Positions 8,759 to 16,398 of a stretch of DNA of 64,000 bases are shown piece by piece. Each line of letters opens with the position of its first letter. The first letter of the stretch is position 1. Made by a program: the position numbers and the translations under genes. The notes under the pieces are model-generated. The model made no database searches. It saw only the letters and a list, made by a program, of their open reading frames with translations, and was not told the DNA's origin. The DNA comes from JAIEPW01 sp964471915 (lineage in GTDB: Bacteria > Acidobacteriota > Terriglobia > Bryobacterales > Bryobacteraceae): contig CAYYID010000002.1 of assembly GCA_964471915.1 (NCBI GenBank), positions 1-64,000 on the forward strand, written 5' to 3'.

Positions 8759-9136
8759 CTACGCCGCAGCCTCGAACAGCCCGCAGATCGCGCCCGCCGG
8801 ATCCTCAATCACCGCGAACCGCCCGTGCGTCCCCATGTTCTTGGGTCCCGCCAGCACCTTGCCGCCGTGCGCGTTGCATTGCGCCAGGCTCTCGTCCAGG
8901 TTGGCCACGTAGACGTAGATCATCCACACGCTGGGCATGTCCTGATTCACGCCCTTCTTGTGGCAGACGCCCGCCACTGGCCGTCCGTTCGCCGTCATGT
9001 TGTAGTCCGAATAGCCGCCCATATCGACCGCGGAATGTTGCCAGCCGGCCACGGCGGCGTAGAACGCGGCGACTTGGTTAGCGTCCGGAACGGTGAGATC
9101 GATCCAGCCAATGGTGCCGGGGTTGGGTTGTGACAT
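8759..9136 (-). CDS. VOC (glyoxalase/bleomycin-resistance-like) family protein
   Basis: The 125-residue protein has the two beta-alpha-beta-beta-beta units of the VOC fold: GTIGWIDLTVPDANQVAAFY at the N-terminus, then WMIYVYVANLDESLAQCNAH and FAVIEDPAGAICGLFE at the C-terminus. The usual first metal-binding His is Asp in WIDLTV, while the terminal Glu is present. The role is unknown. It is divergent from the amidohydrolase gene at 9184. Confidence 0.85.
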   Translation of the reverse strand: MSQPNPGTIGWIDLTVPDANQVAAFYAAVAGWQHSAVDMGGYSDYNMTANGRPVAGVCHKKGVNQDMPSVWMIYVYVANLDESLAQCNAHGGKVLAGPKNMGTHGRFAVIEDPAGAICGLFEAAA

Positions 9137-9183
9137 GACCTTTTATACAACGGTCCGCCGCACCCTGGATACAATTGTTCGCA

Positions 9184-10530
9184 ATGCGCGCCGCACTCTT
9201 TCTCCTCGCTGCGTTGAGCTACGCCCAGACCATCGCCGACCGCTACCGCCCGCTGACCCCGCAGACGCCCGTCTCCAACGACCCGCGGCGCGTGCCGCGC
9301 GCTCCGGGACCCGAAGGCCCCGACGGCTGGCTGGTGTTGCGCGGCGGGCGCGTCTTCGACGGCGCCGGCGCGGCCGCGCGTCCCGCGACGCTGGTGATCG
9401 AGCGCAACCGCATCCGCGCCGTGCAGGATCCCGGAGCGGCGGCCACCTGGCCGGCGAACGCGCGCGTCCTCGACGTGACGGGCAAGACCGTGCTGCCTGG
9501 TCTCGTGGACCTGCACACGCACATCACCTACGTCGATCCGGCGCCCGATCCCCGCGCCGGCAGTTCGATGGCGCGCGCGATCGAGCGGCTGCGTTACTAC
9601 ATCGAGACCGGCATCACCAGCATCCGCGACGTCGCGAGCGACGGCGAGGTCCCGTTCCTGTTGAAGCAATGGGTCCAGGACAACCGGATCTCCGGTCCGC
9701 GGGTGTTCGCCGCGGGGCAGTTGATCACCGGCACGGGCGGGCATGGCGCCGAAGGCCTGCGCCGCGGCTCCAACCTGGAGGACGCCATCCGCGAGGCCGA
9801 AGGTCCCGACGACTGGCGCAAAGCCGTCCGCGAGCAGTTCAAGAAGGGCGCGGACGTCATTAAGATCGCGAGCCACTTCTCGAAAGACGAAGTGCGCGCC
9901 GCGGTGGAGGAGGCGCACGCGCTCGGCATCCGCGTCACCTGCGATTGCGAGAACTTCTACATCGAGTGGGCGGTGGAGGCCGGCGTCGACTCCATCGAGC
10001 ATCCCCTGCCCCGCACGGACCGCGCCATCGCGGAGATGGCCCGCAAAGGCGTCGCCAGCGTCCCGACGCTGGTGCCCTACGAGATCATCTTTGACGAAAG
10101 CGGCGGCTACTTCGGATCGACGTCGCGGCGGTTCACGTTCTCGAAGGAAGCGAACCTCGAGATGCTGCGGCGCCTCAAGCGCGGGGGCGTGAAACTCGGC
10201 GTCGGCACGGACCTGGTGATGGGCTGGTACAAGTACCTCCCCGAGCCGTACATCACCGAGCTGAAGCGGTTCGTCGAGGCGGGCTTCACCATCCCGGAGG
10301 CGCTGACGGCGGCGACGAAGACCAGCGCCGAGATCCTGGATATGGGTCACCTGGTGGGAACGCTGGAGCCGGGCAAGCTCGCCGACGTGCTGGTGGTAGC
10401 CGGGCGTCCGGACGCGAACCTGGACGATCTCGCCAACGTGGATCTGGTGATTCGCGACGGCCGCGTGGTGGTGGAGAACGGACGCGCCACGCTGCCGCGG
10501 CACGAGACAAAGCCGCGGAAGAAGTTGTAG
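9184..10530 (+). CDS. Exported amidohydrolase family protein
   Basis: The protein has about 448 residues. The ATG at 9184 starts directly on a signal peptide (MRAALFLLAALSYAQT); a TTG three codons upstream is less likely. The strand-1 metal motif VDLHTHITYVD has both His. A carboxylated-Lys candidate lies in ADVIKIASHFSKDE, a His in SIEHPLPRTD and a catalytic Asp candidate in LGVGTDLVMG. The C-terminus GTLEPGKLADVLVVAGRPD is typical of prolidase/imidazolonepropionase-like members. Unlike the protein at 2695-3870, all expected ligands are present. It is monocistronic, ending 6 bases before the antitoxin gene on the other strand. Confidence 0.88.
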   Translation: MRAALFLLAALSYAQTIADRYRPLTPQTPVSNDPRRVPRAPGPEGPDGWLVLRGGRVFDGAGAAARPATLVIERNRIRAVQDPGAAATWPANARVLDVTGKTVLPGLVDLHTHITYVDPAPDPRAGSSMARAIERLRYYIETGITSIRDVASDGEVPFLLKQWVQDNRISGPRVFAAGQLITGTGGHGAEGLRRGSNLEDAIREAEGPDDWRKAVREQFKKGADVIKIASHFSKDEVRAAVEEAHALGIRVTCDCENFYIEWAVEAGVDSIEHPLPRTDRAIAEMARKGVASVPTLVPYEIIFDESGGYFGSTSRRFTFSKEANLEMLRRLKRGGVKLGVGTDLVMGWYKYLPEPYITELKRFVEAGFTIPEALTAATKTSAEILDMGHLVGTLEPGKLADVLVVAGRPDANLDDLANVDLVIRDGRVVVENGRATLPRHETKPRKKL

Positions 10531-10536
10531 CCCCCG

Positions 10537-10887
10537 TTAACTCGCCCTCCGCAGCACATCCTCCACTGCCTCCGGATGCTTGGCTATCACGGCCAGCAGT
10601 ACCCGCGTCGGCGCATCCGGCCGCGACCTGCCTTGTTCCCAGTTGCGCAGCGTGGCCGGCGGCAGGCCGAATTTCGTCGCGAACTCCGCTTGGCTCAGTC
10701 CCATCTTCGTCCGCACCTTGCGCACATCGATCTCGGGGATGTGGACCAGCGTTACGCGGGAGCTGGTGCTCTCTCCGCGCGTCCAGGCGATCGCTTCGTT
10801 CAGGCCCTGAACAATGCTCTCGCCGACTGTCTGGCGTCTACGCGCTCCGGCTGCTTTCGCCGGTTTCGTCGTCTTCTTTGCGGCCAT
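10537..10887 (-). CDS. HigA/NadS-like XRE-family antitoxin
   Basis: The protein has 116 residues. ATG at 10885-10887 is preceded by GGAGG at the right spacing. A basic Lys/Ala-rich N-terminus is followed by an HTH_3 domain in the C-terminal half: VRTKMGLSQAEFATKFGLPP then LRNWEQGRSRPDAPTR. This matches antitoxins encoded downstream of HigB/RelE-type toxins, which bind the toxin and repress their own promoter. The reading frame is continuous with the upstream toxin fragment because of a frameshift in the toxin end. Confidence 0.88.
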   Translation of the reverse strand: MAAKKTTKPAKAAGARRRQTVGESIVQGLNEAIAWTRGESTSSRVTLVHIPEIDVRKVRTKMGLSQAEFATKFGLPPATLRNWEQGRSRPDAPTRVLLAVIAKHPEAVEDVLRRAS

Positions 10888-10898
10888 TGCGGACCTCC

Positions 10899-11247
10899 CT
10901 ATGCCTTCTTTGGATATCCGGCGACCAGGGCCGGCACCAACCGTCTCATCGTTCTGCTCGGCCTTGCTCAAGTTCTCCTTCCGGGTCTTCGCATATGCCG
11001 ACAGCAGGAACAGAGGCAAGCGCTCGTTGTGGTAGTAGTAGATCACCCGCGCGCCGTCCCGCTTCCCCATGCCCGGCAGCGCCCAGCGGATCTTTCGAAC
11101 GCCGCCGGTCTCCGGAATGATCTCACCAGCTTCTGGATTCACGGCTAGGAACGCCACCAACTCAGAGCGCTCTGCCTCGGACAGGAGCGGCTTCGCTTGA
11201 CGCAGGAACTCCGCGGTTTCCACCACCGTCATCGGGGCGTTCGCCAT
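10899..11247 (-). pseudogene. HigB/RelE-like toxin gene with a frameshift near its 3' end
   Basis: The RelE/HigB-type toxin begins MANAPMTVVETAEFLRQAK and shows IRWALPGMGKRDGARVIYYY and LLSAYAKTRKENLSKAEQN. In the normal frame the family would end with a segment like MRRLVPALVAGYPKKA and a stop. That segment is encoded one frame over, at 10949-10902, followed by TAG at 10899-10901. Without the shift, translation runs directly into the antitoxin. So a one-base change near 10945-10955 converts separate toxin and antitoxin into one 236-residue fusion. AAGGTGC precedes the start. It could be an inactivated toxin, a real fusion, recoding, or a sequencing error. Confidence 0.72.
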
Positions 11248-11261
11248 GCACCTTGACTATA

Positions 11262-11272
11262 CGCAATTTGCG
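11262..11272. promoter_or_regulatory. Possible operator of the toxin-antitoxin genes
   Basis: A perfect odd-centred palindrome CGCAA-T-TTGCG lies 15-25 bases upstream of the toxin start codon. HigA-type antitoxins repress by binding palindromes near the toxin promoter. The position fits, but there is no second copy to compare, so this is a weak inference. Confidence 0.3.
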
Positions 11273-11288
11273 CAGGTCTGGCGTCGCA

Positions 11289-11468
11289 CTACGAGATCCG
11301 GCCGGGCTGGCGGGCCAGGTTGCCGGGCGAGATTGGCACGGTCGCATTGTCCCCGCTGAGCCGGAACAGGGCGACGACTCGTCCCCCGCCACCGTCTGGC
11401 TCCAGCTTCTCGATGTCGTAGTCGAACGGCGGAGTCACCTTCACGATCCGCTCGTCCTGCCCGCCCGG
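11289..11468 (-). pseudogene. Fragment resembling the formate dehydrogenase Fe-S/Mo domain end
   Basis: Between TAA at 11469-11471 and TAG at 11289-11291 an open frame reads GGQDERIVKVTPPFDYDIEK and continues into unrelated residues. The start matches QDERIVKVTSPLDHDIT of the formate dehydrogenase protein encoded at 21103-22002. The DNA agrees over about 50 bases with four mismatches, including 28 identical bases. No start codon or ribosome-binding site was seen. It is probably a decayed fragment; a chance protein-level resemblance with the same codons is possible but unlikely. Confidence 0.4.
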
Positions 11469-11490
11469 TTAACGCCGCAGCTAAGCTCAG

Positions 11491-12927
11491 CTACTTCGCC
11501 ACGGGAACGAACTTCGGCCGCCCCAGCGACACCCCCGCCGTGCCGATCTCTTTGCCCGCGAAGAAGTCCAGGATGTGCGCCTCCACCTGGAGGTTCGGCA
11601 GCGTCTGCTCGTGACCCGCGTACTCCACGATCACGTGACCGCTGTTCGCGAAACCCCAGCGCAGCTCCTCGGCCTGAGACGGGGGCGTGTTGCTGTCCAT
11701 CGTGCCGCTGACGAACAGCACGCGCACGGACGACAGCAGCGGACCCCGGTAGGCATCCCCGAGGTCCGGGTTGCCCCACGCCGGATCCGCGCCGTCGTCG
11801 CCGAAGTTCACCGCGGCCCCGAGCAGGGATCCCGGCGTTTCGCGCGCGATCCGGGCCCGCCGCTCCGCCGTCGCGCCGGAGGCGAAGTCCATCATCGTCG
11901 CCATCCCGGAGACGCCGCGCCCGAGCTGGTTGTAGCGCTTCTCGGCGTACTTGGCCAGCAACTTGTAATCGCCCCGGTCGATCGCGTGGAGCAGCGCGGG
12001 AAACTCCACGAAGTCGCTGCGGTCGCCTACGTCGAGCCGCAGCAGCAACTGCAGCCCGAACTTGCCGATCCGCAACGGCACCGTTTCCTTGGTGCGCTGG
12101 TCACGGACGGGCACCGTCACCGGTTCCTTTTCGAGCTTTTCCAGCACGCGCCGCAGCAGAGCCACCATATCCGGCACCGCCTCGCGGACCCCGGGATCCT
12201 GCGCGGCCAGATCCGAGATCTTGCGCAACTGCGCGTCATACACCCAGGGCAGCTTCATGGTGTGGTCCGGTCCCTCGGTGCCGATCAGCACCGCCGCGTC
12301 GAGGTGCGGGCCATGGCGCCGGATGGTGGCGAGCGCCAGGTGCGTCCCGTAGCTGAACCCGACCAGCGCGAGCTTCTCCGCGCCAAGCGCGACCCGCAGG
12401 TCGTTCAGGTCGTCCGCGCTCTCCACCGACGTGTACCCGGCGAGGTCGATGCCGCGCTGCCGGAAGGCCGCCAGCGCCTGGGCGGACGCCGCCCGGCGAT
12501 AGCCGTCGAGCTTCGCTGCGGACTCGAACGCGTCCGGCGGCAGCGACGCGGGCGCCGCCCACAGGACCGATGGGCGGCTCCGGCCCGTGCCGCGCTGGTC
12601 CATCACCACGACGTCGCGGGTCTCCAGCAGTTTCTGGAACAGGCGCCCGTACATCTGGAACTCGCTGGTGGCCGCCCCGCCCGGGCCGCCCGCCAGGTAG
12701 GTGACCGGCGGCTGCGGATTCGGGTTGCTGGTCCGGATGCGCAGCACGTGGAGTTCGAGCGTCTGGCTGCCGGGTTTCGAGCGGTTCTCGGGGACCTTCA
12801 GCCAGCCGCGCTCGGCGGGGATCTTGCGTCCGCCGGCGTCGAGTTCGGTGGGCGTGAACTCGAGGCGCGGCTGCGCCGTGCAGATTGCCGCCAGCAGCGC
12901 GGCGCCGGGAAGGAGGGTGCGTTTCAT
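11491..12927 (-). CDS. Exported alpha/beta-hydrolase, peptidase S33-like
   Basis: The protein has 478 residues from the ATG at 12927, where a signal peptide (KRTLLPGAALLAAICTAQ) starts. The layout fits proline iminopeptidase/tripeptidyl aminopeptidase relatives: VTYLAGGPGGAATSE gives the oxyanion region, MDQRGTGRSRPS follows, and the nucleophile elbow GFSYGTHLA holds the Ser. The acid is in VSGTMDSNTPPSQ and the His in YAGHEQTLPN. A C-terminal cap-like segment is present. It probably cleaves N-terminal residues from peptides outside the cytoplasm. It has its own upstream region of about 640 bases. Confidence 0.9.
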   Translation of the reverse strand: MKRTLLPGAALLAAICTAQPRLEFTPTELDAGGRKIPAERGWLKVPENRSKPGSQTLELHVLRIRTSNPNPQPPVTYLAGGPGGAATSEFQMYGRLFQKLLETRDVVVMDQRGTGRSRPSVLWAAPASLPPDAFESAAKLDGYRRAASAQALAAFRQRGIDLAGYTSVESADDLNDLRVALGAEKLALVGFSYGTHLALATIRRHGPHLDAAVLIGTEGPDHTMKLPWVYDAQLRKISDLAAQDPGVREAVPDMVALLRRVLEKLEKEPVTVPVRDQRTKETVPLRIGKFGLQLLLRLDVGDRSDFVEFPALLHAIDRGDYKLLAKYAEKRYNQLGRGVSGMATMMDFASGATAERRARIARETPGSLLGAAVNFGDDGADPAWGNPDLGDAYRGPLLSSVRVLFVSGTMDSNTPPSQAEELRWGFANSGHVIVEYAGHEQTLPNLQVEAHILDFFAGKEIGTAGVSLGRPKFVPVAK

Positions 12928-12981
12928 CGAAACGAATACGCGGCCCGCAGTCCGAGGTTCCGAAACTGGGGCGAAGCGGGG

Positions 12982-13040
12982 CGGGGAGTTCGTTTGGAAA
13001 TTTTGCTGTAGGTTGTTGCAGGGCTTGAACATTGCTCCGG
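12982..13040. repeat. Intergenic repeat, copy A
   Basis: The segment begins GCGGGGAGTTCGTTTGGAAA and continues to about 13040. It resembles the segment at 13074-13132 with the same start and similar spacing of TTTT, GTTG and GAAC-type blocks. Copy B starts 92 bases after copy A. It lies upstream of the peptidase gene on the minus strand. Confidence 0.5.
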
Positions 13041-13073
13041 GGTGCCACTGGCGGGCGTAGTGGGCCTGGCGAG

Positions 13074-13132
13074 GCGGGGAGTTCGTTCGGTAATTTTCGT
13101 GTAATTAGTTGCCTGGGAACGAGTTGCTGCCC
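13074..13132. repeat. Intergenic repeat, copy B
   Basis: The segment begins GCGGGGAGTTCGTTCGGTAA and is the second, diverged copy of the element at 12982-13040. Read on the minus strand, both copies encode the string PNELPA in one frame, but no gene is apparent. Confidence 0.5.
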
Positions 13133-13568
13133 ACCGACCCGAGCAGCTTCAGCGGTATTTCTCTTCACGGCCGGAGGGTAACACGAGTGTGCTGGGGCCG
13201 AGCGGGCCGTGGCTCAGCAAGTTGGGTATAATCAGCAAGATAGCGATCTTCATGAAGCTGTGAATGCCCAAGGCTGGCGCGCCTCGGGGGTCGCCACGGG
13301 AAGGATGAAAACGGAGATCTTCGGTGCTCGAACCGATCAAGGGTGGATGGCTAACTTTTTTCCTCACTTACGCTTGCAGTGGGTGTTTTCGAAGGACTGA
13401 ATTTCGTGTGGGCTTTCGCGGATTTCGGGATCTTGACCGAGCCAGCGGTGTCGCAGGGAAAAAGGGTAAGCGGATCGAGTGGCGGCGGGGAATCCGGTCC
13501 TGGGATACATCTGCCACTCGCTGACCAGGGCGCGATCCGCGGCCTCCGGTGGCCGAAACCCGGTCTAC

Positions 13569-15200
13569 TCAACCCAAGCGGTCAGGTGGAGTTATCCCGG
13601 AAGCCTCGCGCTGCTTGTTGATTCCGAACACCTTGATCCTCGATTCCAACGTCCCGGGACTAATGCCCAGAAGTTCTGCCGCGCCACCTTTGCCCGACAC
13701 CTTGAAATTCGCCTGGCGCAGTGCCGCCAGGATATTGGCCCGCTCGCGATTTCGCCATTCCTGCTCGGGAATGACGGCCTGCGTTGCGGAGGGTGGAGGG
13801 GGGGGCGATCCAATTTCCCGTTTTCGGTCAGTATTGGTGGGAAGGTCGAAAGTCAGCTTCCCCCCGCGCGACACGATCACCGCGCGTTCCACGACGCTCT
13901 GTAGTTCTCTCACGTTGCCGGGCCAGTCGTAGAGCTGAGCCAGTTTCACTTCAGCATTTGGAACACTCGGCTCGGGAACATGAAAACGCAAAGCCGCTTG
14001 GCGCGCGAAGTAAGCGATGAGCAAGGGGATATCCTCTCGGCGTTCCCGCAGTGGCGGCACCTCCATAGGAAACACCCCCAACCGGTAGTAGAGGTCCAAG
14101 CGAAAGCGCCCCTCGTCAACCTCTTTTCGCAGGTCCCGGTTGGTGGCCGCGACCACGCGGACATTGACTCGGCGGGTGGCGTCATCGCCGACCCGCTCAA
14201 ACTCTCCCTCTTGCAGGACCCGCAAGAGCTTGGATTGCAGGTCCAGAGGGATCTCGCCGACTTCGTCGAGGAAGAGCGTTCCGCCATCGGCCAGTTGGAA
14301 ACGGCCCACGCGGTCGCGCACGGCCCCGGTAAAGGAACCTCGAACATGGCCGAAGAATTCGCTTTCAAAAAGCTCATGGGGAATCGAGCCGCAGTTCACC
14401 TTGACCAGAGGTCTGTGCGCGCGGGCGCTGCGCTGATGGATGGCCCGAGCGATGAGCTCCTTGCCAGCGCCGCTTTCCCCCAACACCAGGACGCTTGCGT
14501 CCGTGGCGGCGACCATCGTCACCTGATGCAGCAAGCGGTCCAGAGCGGGACTCCGGCCCAGGATCTCGCCGAAAGAGCCCGTGGAGGCGACCTCCTCGCG
14601 CAGGTAGTCGCGTTCCAGTTCCAACTGGTGACGCAATGACTCGTTGTCTTCGAACGCCCTCGCATTCGCAATGGCCACGGCGGCGGCGCTGGCCATGGTG
14701 CGCAGCCAGCCGACGCAATCGTCATCGGCCGGGGTGCGGCGAAACACGGCCAGGACGCCGAGCGCCTCCCCTCGGAAGCTTAGCGGATGGCCGGTGAAAC
14801 TCACCAGTCCTTCGGCCTGCGCCCAGGCCGGGTACCGGACCCAGAGGTCGTCCTCGTCCAGGCGCGGAATGTGGATGGACTCGCCGGTGGCGGCAATGTG
14901 GGCGACTTTGAGTTGGTTCGCGGCGAGAGGGATGCGGTGGAAGGTCCCGTCGCTGCGAGTCCAATCGGCGCCCTCCGCGAGCGACGTTCCCGCGCTGGCC
15001 CGCAGATGGAGCGCGGGCTCGGGGTTCCACGCGCCCGAGCCGCAGATCGGACAGGCTCGGTCCGGTTCAGCCAACCAAAGGCGAGCCAGGGCGGCGCCGG
15101 GCTGCCGGGCGACGGCATCGATGATCGTTTTCAAGAGGGCCGGCAGGGAACGTTGCTCCGCCAGGGCCAGGATGATTGACGGGAGGGGCTCAAAGTCCAC
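13569..15200 (-). CDS. Sigma-54-dependent transcriptional activator (GAF, AAA+, Fis HTH)
   Basis: The protein has 543 residues. A GAF-like sensor covers about 15-185, with a CPICGSG pair of Cys that could sense metal or redox. The AAA+ domain has Walker A GESGAGKE at 241-248, a sigma-54 contact loop reading GSFTGA where GAFTGA is usual, and FLDEVGEIPLDLQSKLLRVL with Walker B. The C-terminus is a Fis-type helix-turn-helix (GGAAELLGISPGTLESRIK). GTG at 15198-15200 is the start, without a clear ribosome-binding site. It is divergent from a seven-gene operon with a -24/-12 promoter and is its likely activator; the GAF domain probably senses the inducer. Confidence 0.93.
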   Translation of the reverse strand: MDFEPLPSIILALAEQRSLPALLKTIIDAVARQPGAALARLWLAEPDRACPICGSGAWNPEPALHLRASAGTSLAEGADWTRSDGTFHRIPLAANQLKVAHIAATGESIHIPRLDEDDLWVRYPAWAQAEGLVSFTGHPLSFRGEALGVLAVFRRTPADDDCVGWLRTMASAAAVAIANARAFEDNESLRHQLELERDYLREEVASTGSFGEILGRSPALDRLLHQVTMVAATDASVLVLGESGAGKELIARAIHQRSARAHRPLVKVNCGSIPHELFESEFFGHVRGSFTGAVRDRVGRFQLADGGTLFLDEVGEIPLDLQSKLLRVLQEGEFERVGDDATRRVNVRVVAATNRDLRKEVDEGRFRLDLYYRLGVFPMEVPPLRERREDIPLLIAYFARQAALRFHVPEPSVPNAEVKLAQLYDWPGNVRELQSVVERAVIVSRGGKLTFDLPTNTDRKREIGSPPPPPSATQAVIPEQEWRNRERANILAALRQANFKVSGKGGAAELLGISPGTLESRIKVFGINKQREASGITPPDRLG

Positions 15201-15212
15201 CGGCGTAGTGTA

Positions 15213-15264
15213 TCGCGAAAAATCAAGGCTGTCTTCCTGATTTCTCGCGATTCGCGAAATTTCG
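15213..15264. promoter_or_regulatory. Clustered TCGCGA palindromes, likely activator binding sites
   Basis: TCGCGA occurs at 15213-15218, 15245-15250 and 15252-15257; the last two are one base apart and form a 13-base dyad. The palindrome CGAAATTTCG follows at 15255-15264. They lie about 70-115 bases upstream of the -24/-12 promoter, a normal place for enhancer sites of a Fis-type activator, and next to the start of the regulator gene, so they may also mediate autoregulation. Confidence 0.55.
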
Positions 15265-15323
15265 TTTGGTTGGCCGCAGGATGTTAGAGTCTTATTTTCA
15301 ACTACTTAGAGTGCATTCGAGGT

Positions 15324-15340
15324 TGGCGGGTCCCGTGCTT
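15324..15340 (+). promoter_or_regulatory. Sigma-54 (-24/-12) promoter of the 15.4-20.8 kb operon
   Basis: The sequence TTGGC, then GGGTCCCG, then TGCTT fits the sigma-54 consensus, with GG at 15325-15326 and GC at 15337-15338 separated by exactly 10 bases. Transcription would begin near 15350, leaving a leader of about 37 bases before the ATG at 15387, which is preceded by AAGAAAGAGA. The adjacent divergent sigma-54 activator gene supports the call. Confidence 0.75.
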
Positions 15341-15386
15341 CCCTGAGTCATGTCGCAAGATACCGGCGACAAGAAAGAGAACCACA

Positions 15387-15941
15387 ATGCAGAGACTCGC
15401 AGCGATCGATCCGGCCGAAGCCACGGGCAGGGCCAAGCAACTACTGGACGGAGTGCAGGCCAAGATCGGCATGACCCCGAACCTGATGAAAACGCTGGCG
15501 ACCGCGCCCGCAGCGCTGGAAGCCTATCTGAACATGAGCGCCGCGCTGAACACGGGCGGCTTGGACGCGAAGCTGCGTGAGCAGATCGCTTTGACCGTGG
15601 CGCAGGCGAACTCGTGCGAGTATTGCCTCTCCGCGCATTCGGCGATCGGCAAGATGGTGGGCCTGAAGCCGGAAGAGATCGTCGCCAGCCGGGAAGCCCA
15701 TTCGGCGGACGCCAAACGCCAGGCCGGACTGCAATTCGCGCAGGCCGTGGTGGTGGAGCGAGGCGAAGTGCCGGCCGATACGCTGGCGCGGGTGCGGGCG
15801 GCTGGCTACACGGATGGCGAGATCACGGAGATCGTGGCCAACGTCGCCATCAATATCTTCACCAACTACTTCAACCATGTGGCGCAGACCGACGTCGACT
15901 TCCCCCGCGTAAGCGTCGCCTTGCCGGCCGTGGCCCGCTGA
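15387..15941 (+). CDS. Carboxymuconolactone decarboxylase/AhpD-like peroxidase-related protein
   Basis: The 184-residue all-helical protein has the AhpD-type active site SCEYCLSAHSAIGK at about 73-86, with a CxxC pair followed by His. It has the usual peroxidase-related length and a second half VANVAINIFTNYFNHVAQTD typical of this group. Such proteins reduce peroxides with thiols or act on CoA-linked or lactone substrates. It is the first gene of the sigma-54 operon and is followed by the DUF1348 gene after 17 bases, which points to oxidative or electrophile stress as the inducing condition. Confidence 0.88.
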   Translation: MQRLAAIDPAEATGRAKQLLDGVQAKIGMTPNLMKTLATAPAALEAYLNMSAALNTGGLDAKLREQIALTVAQANSCEYCLSAHSAIGKMVGLKPEEIVASREAHSADAKRQAGLQFAQAVVVERGEVPADTLARVRAAGYTDGEITEIVANVAINIFTNYFNHVAQTDVDFPRVSVALPAVAR

Positions 15942-15958
15942 AGGAACAGGAAAGCTCA

Positions 15959-16384
15959 ATGCAGCCCATCCGGCCACCGTTTACCCAACAGACCGCGGCG
16001 CAAAAAGTGCAGCTTGCGGAAGACGCCTGGAACTCCCGCGACCCGGAGCGTGTATCGCTGGCGTACACGATCGACTCGGAGTGGCGGAACCGCAGCGAGT
16101 TCCTCCGCGGACGGGAGGAGATCCAGGCGTTTCTGAGGCGGAAATGGGCCAAGGAATTGGACTACCGGCTTAAGAAGACCCTGTGGACTTTCGGAGACAA
16201 CCGGATCGCCGTCACCTTCGAATACGAATGGCACGACGACCGCGGCCAGTGGTACCGCTCCTACGGCAACGAGCTGTGGGAGTTCGACGAAGCCGGACTG
16301 ATGCGCCGCCGGCTGGCGAGCATTAACGACGCGGCGATCCCAGAAGCGGAACGGCGCATCGGCACGAACCCGGAAATCAAGTGA
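15959..16384 (+). CDS. DUF1348 / NTF2-like protein
   Basis: The protein has 141 residues from the ATG at 15959, which follows GGAACAGGAAAGC. It is a clear member of the DUF1348 branch of the NTF2/SnoaL fold: RPPFTQQTAAQKVQLAEDAW, then SLAYTIDSEWRNRSEFLRGR, then FEYEWHDDRGQWYRSYGNE. The barrel usually forms a hydrophobic pocket; the function of DUF1348 is not established. It may be translationally coupled to the next gene, because its stop overlaps a GTG at 16381. Confidence 0.88.
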   Translation: MQPIRPPFTQQTAAQKVQLAEDAWNSRDPERVSLAYTIDSEWRNRSEFLRGREEIQAFLRRKWAKELDYRLKKTLWTFGDNRIAVTFEYEWHDDRGQWYRSYGNELWEFDEAGLMRRRLASINDAAIPEAERRIGTNPEIK

Positions 16385-16398
16385 AGAGGACAACTACC

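Larger units (their letters stand above)
12928..13568. other. Gene-poor stretch, no convincing gene
   Basis: About 640 bases lie between the S33 peptidase start and the end of the sigma-54 regulator. Short open frames on both strands have no recognisable domains or good ribosome-binding sites. The stretch contains two related 60-base copies (annotated separately) and a TATAAT box near 13225 without an adjacent gene. Confidence 0.5.

Noticed and set aside
13209..13400. Short open frame with a TATAAT box upstream
   Set aside because: No ribosome-binding site, no recognisable domain and no support from neighbouring genes.
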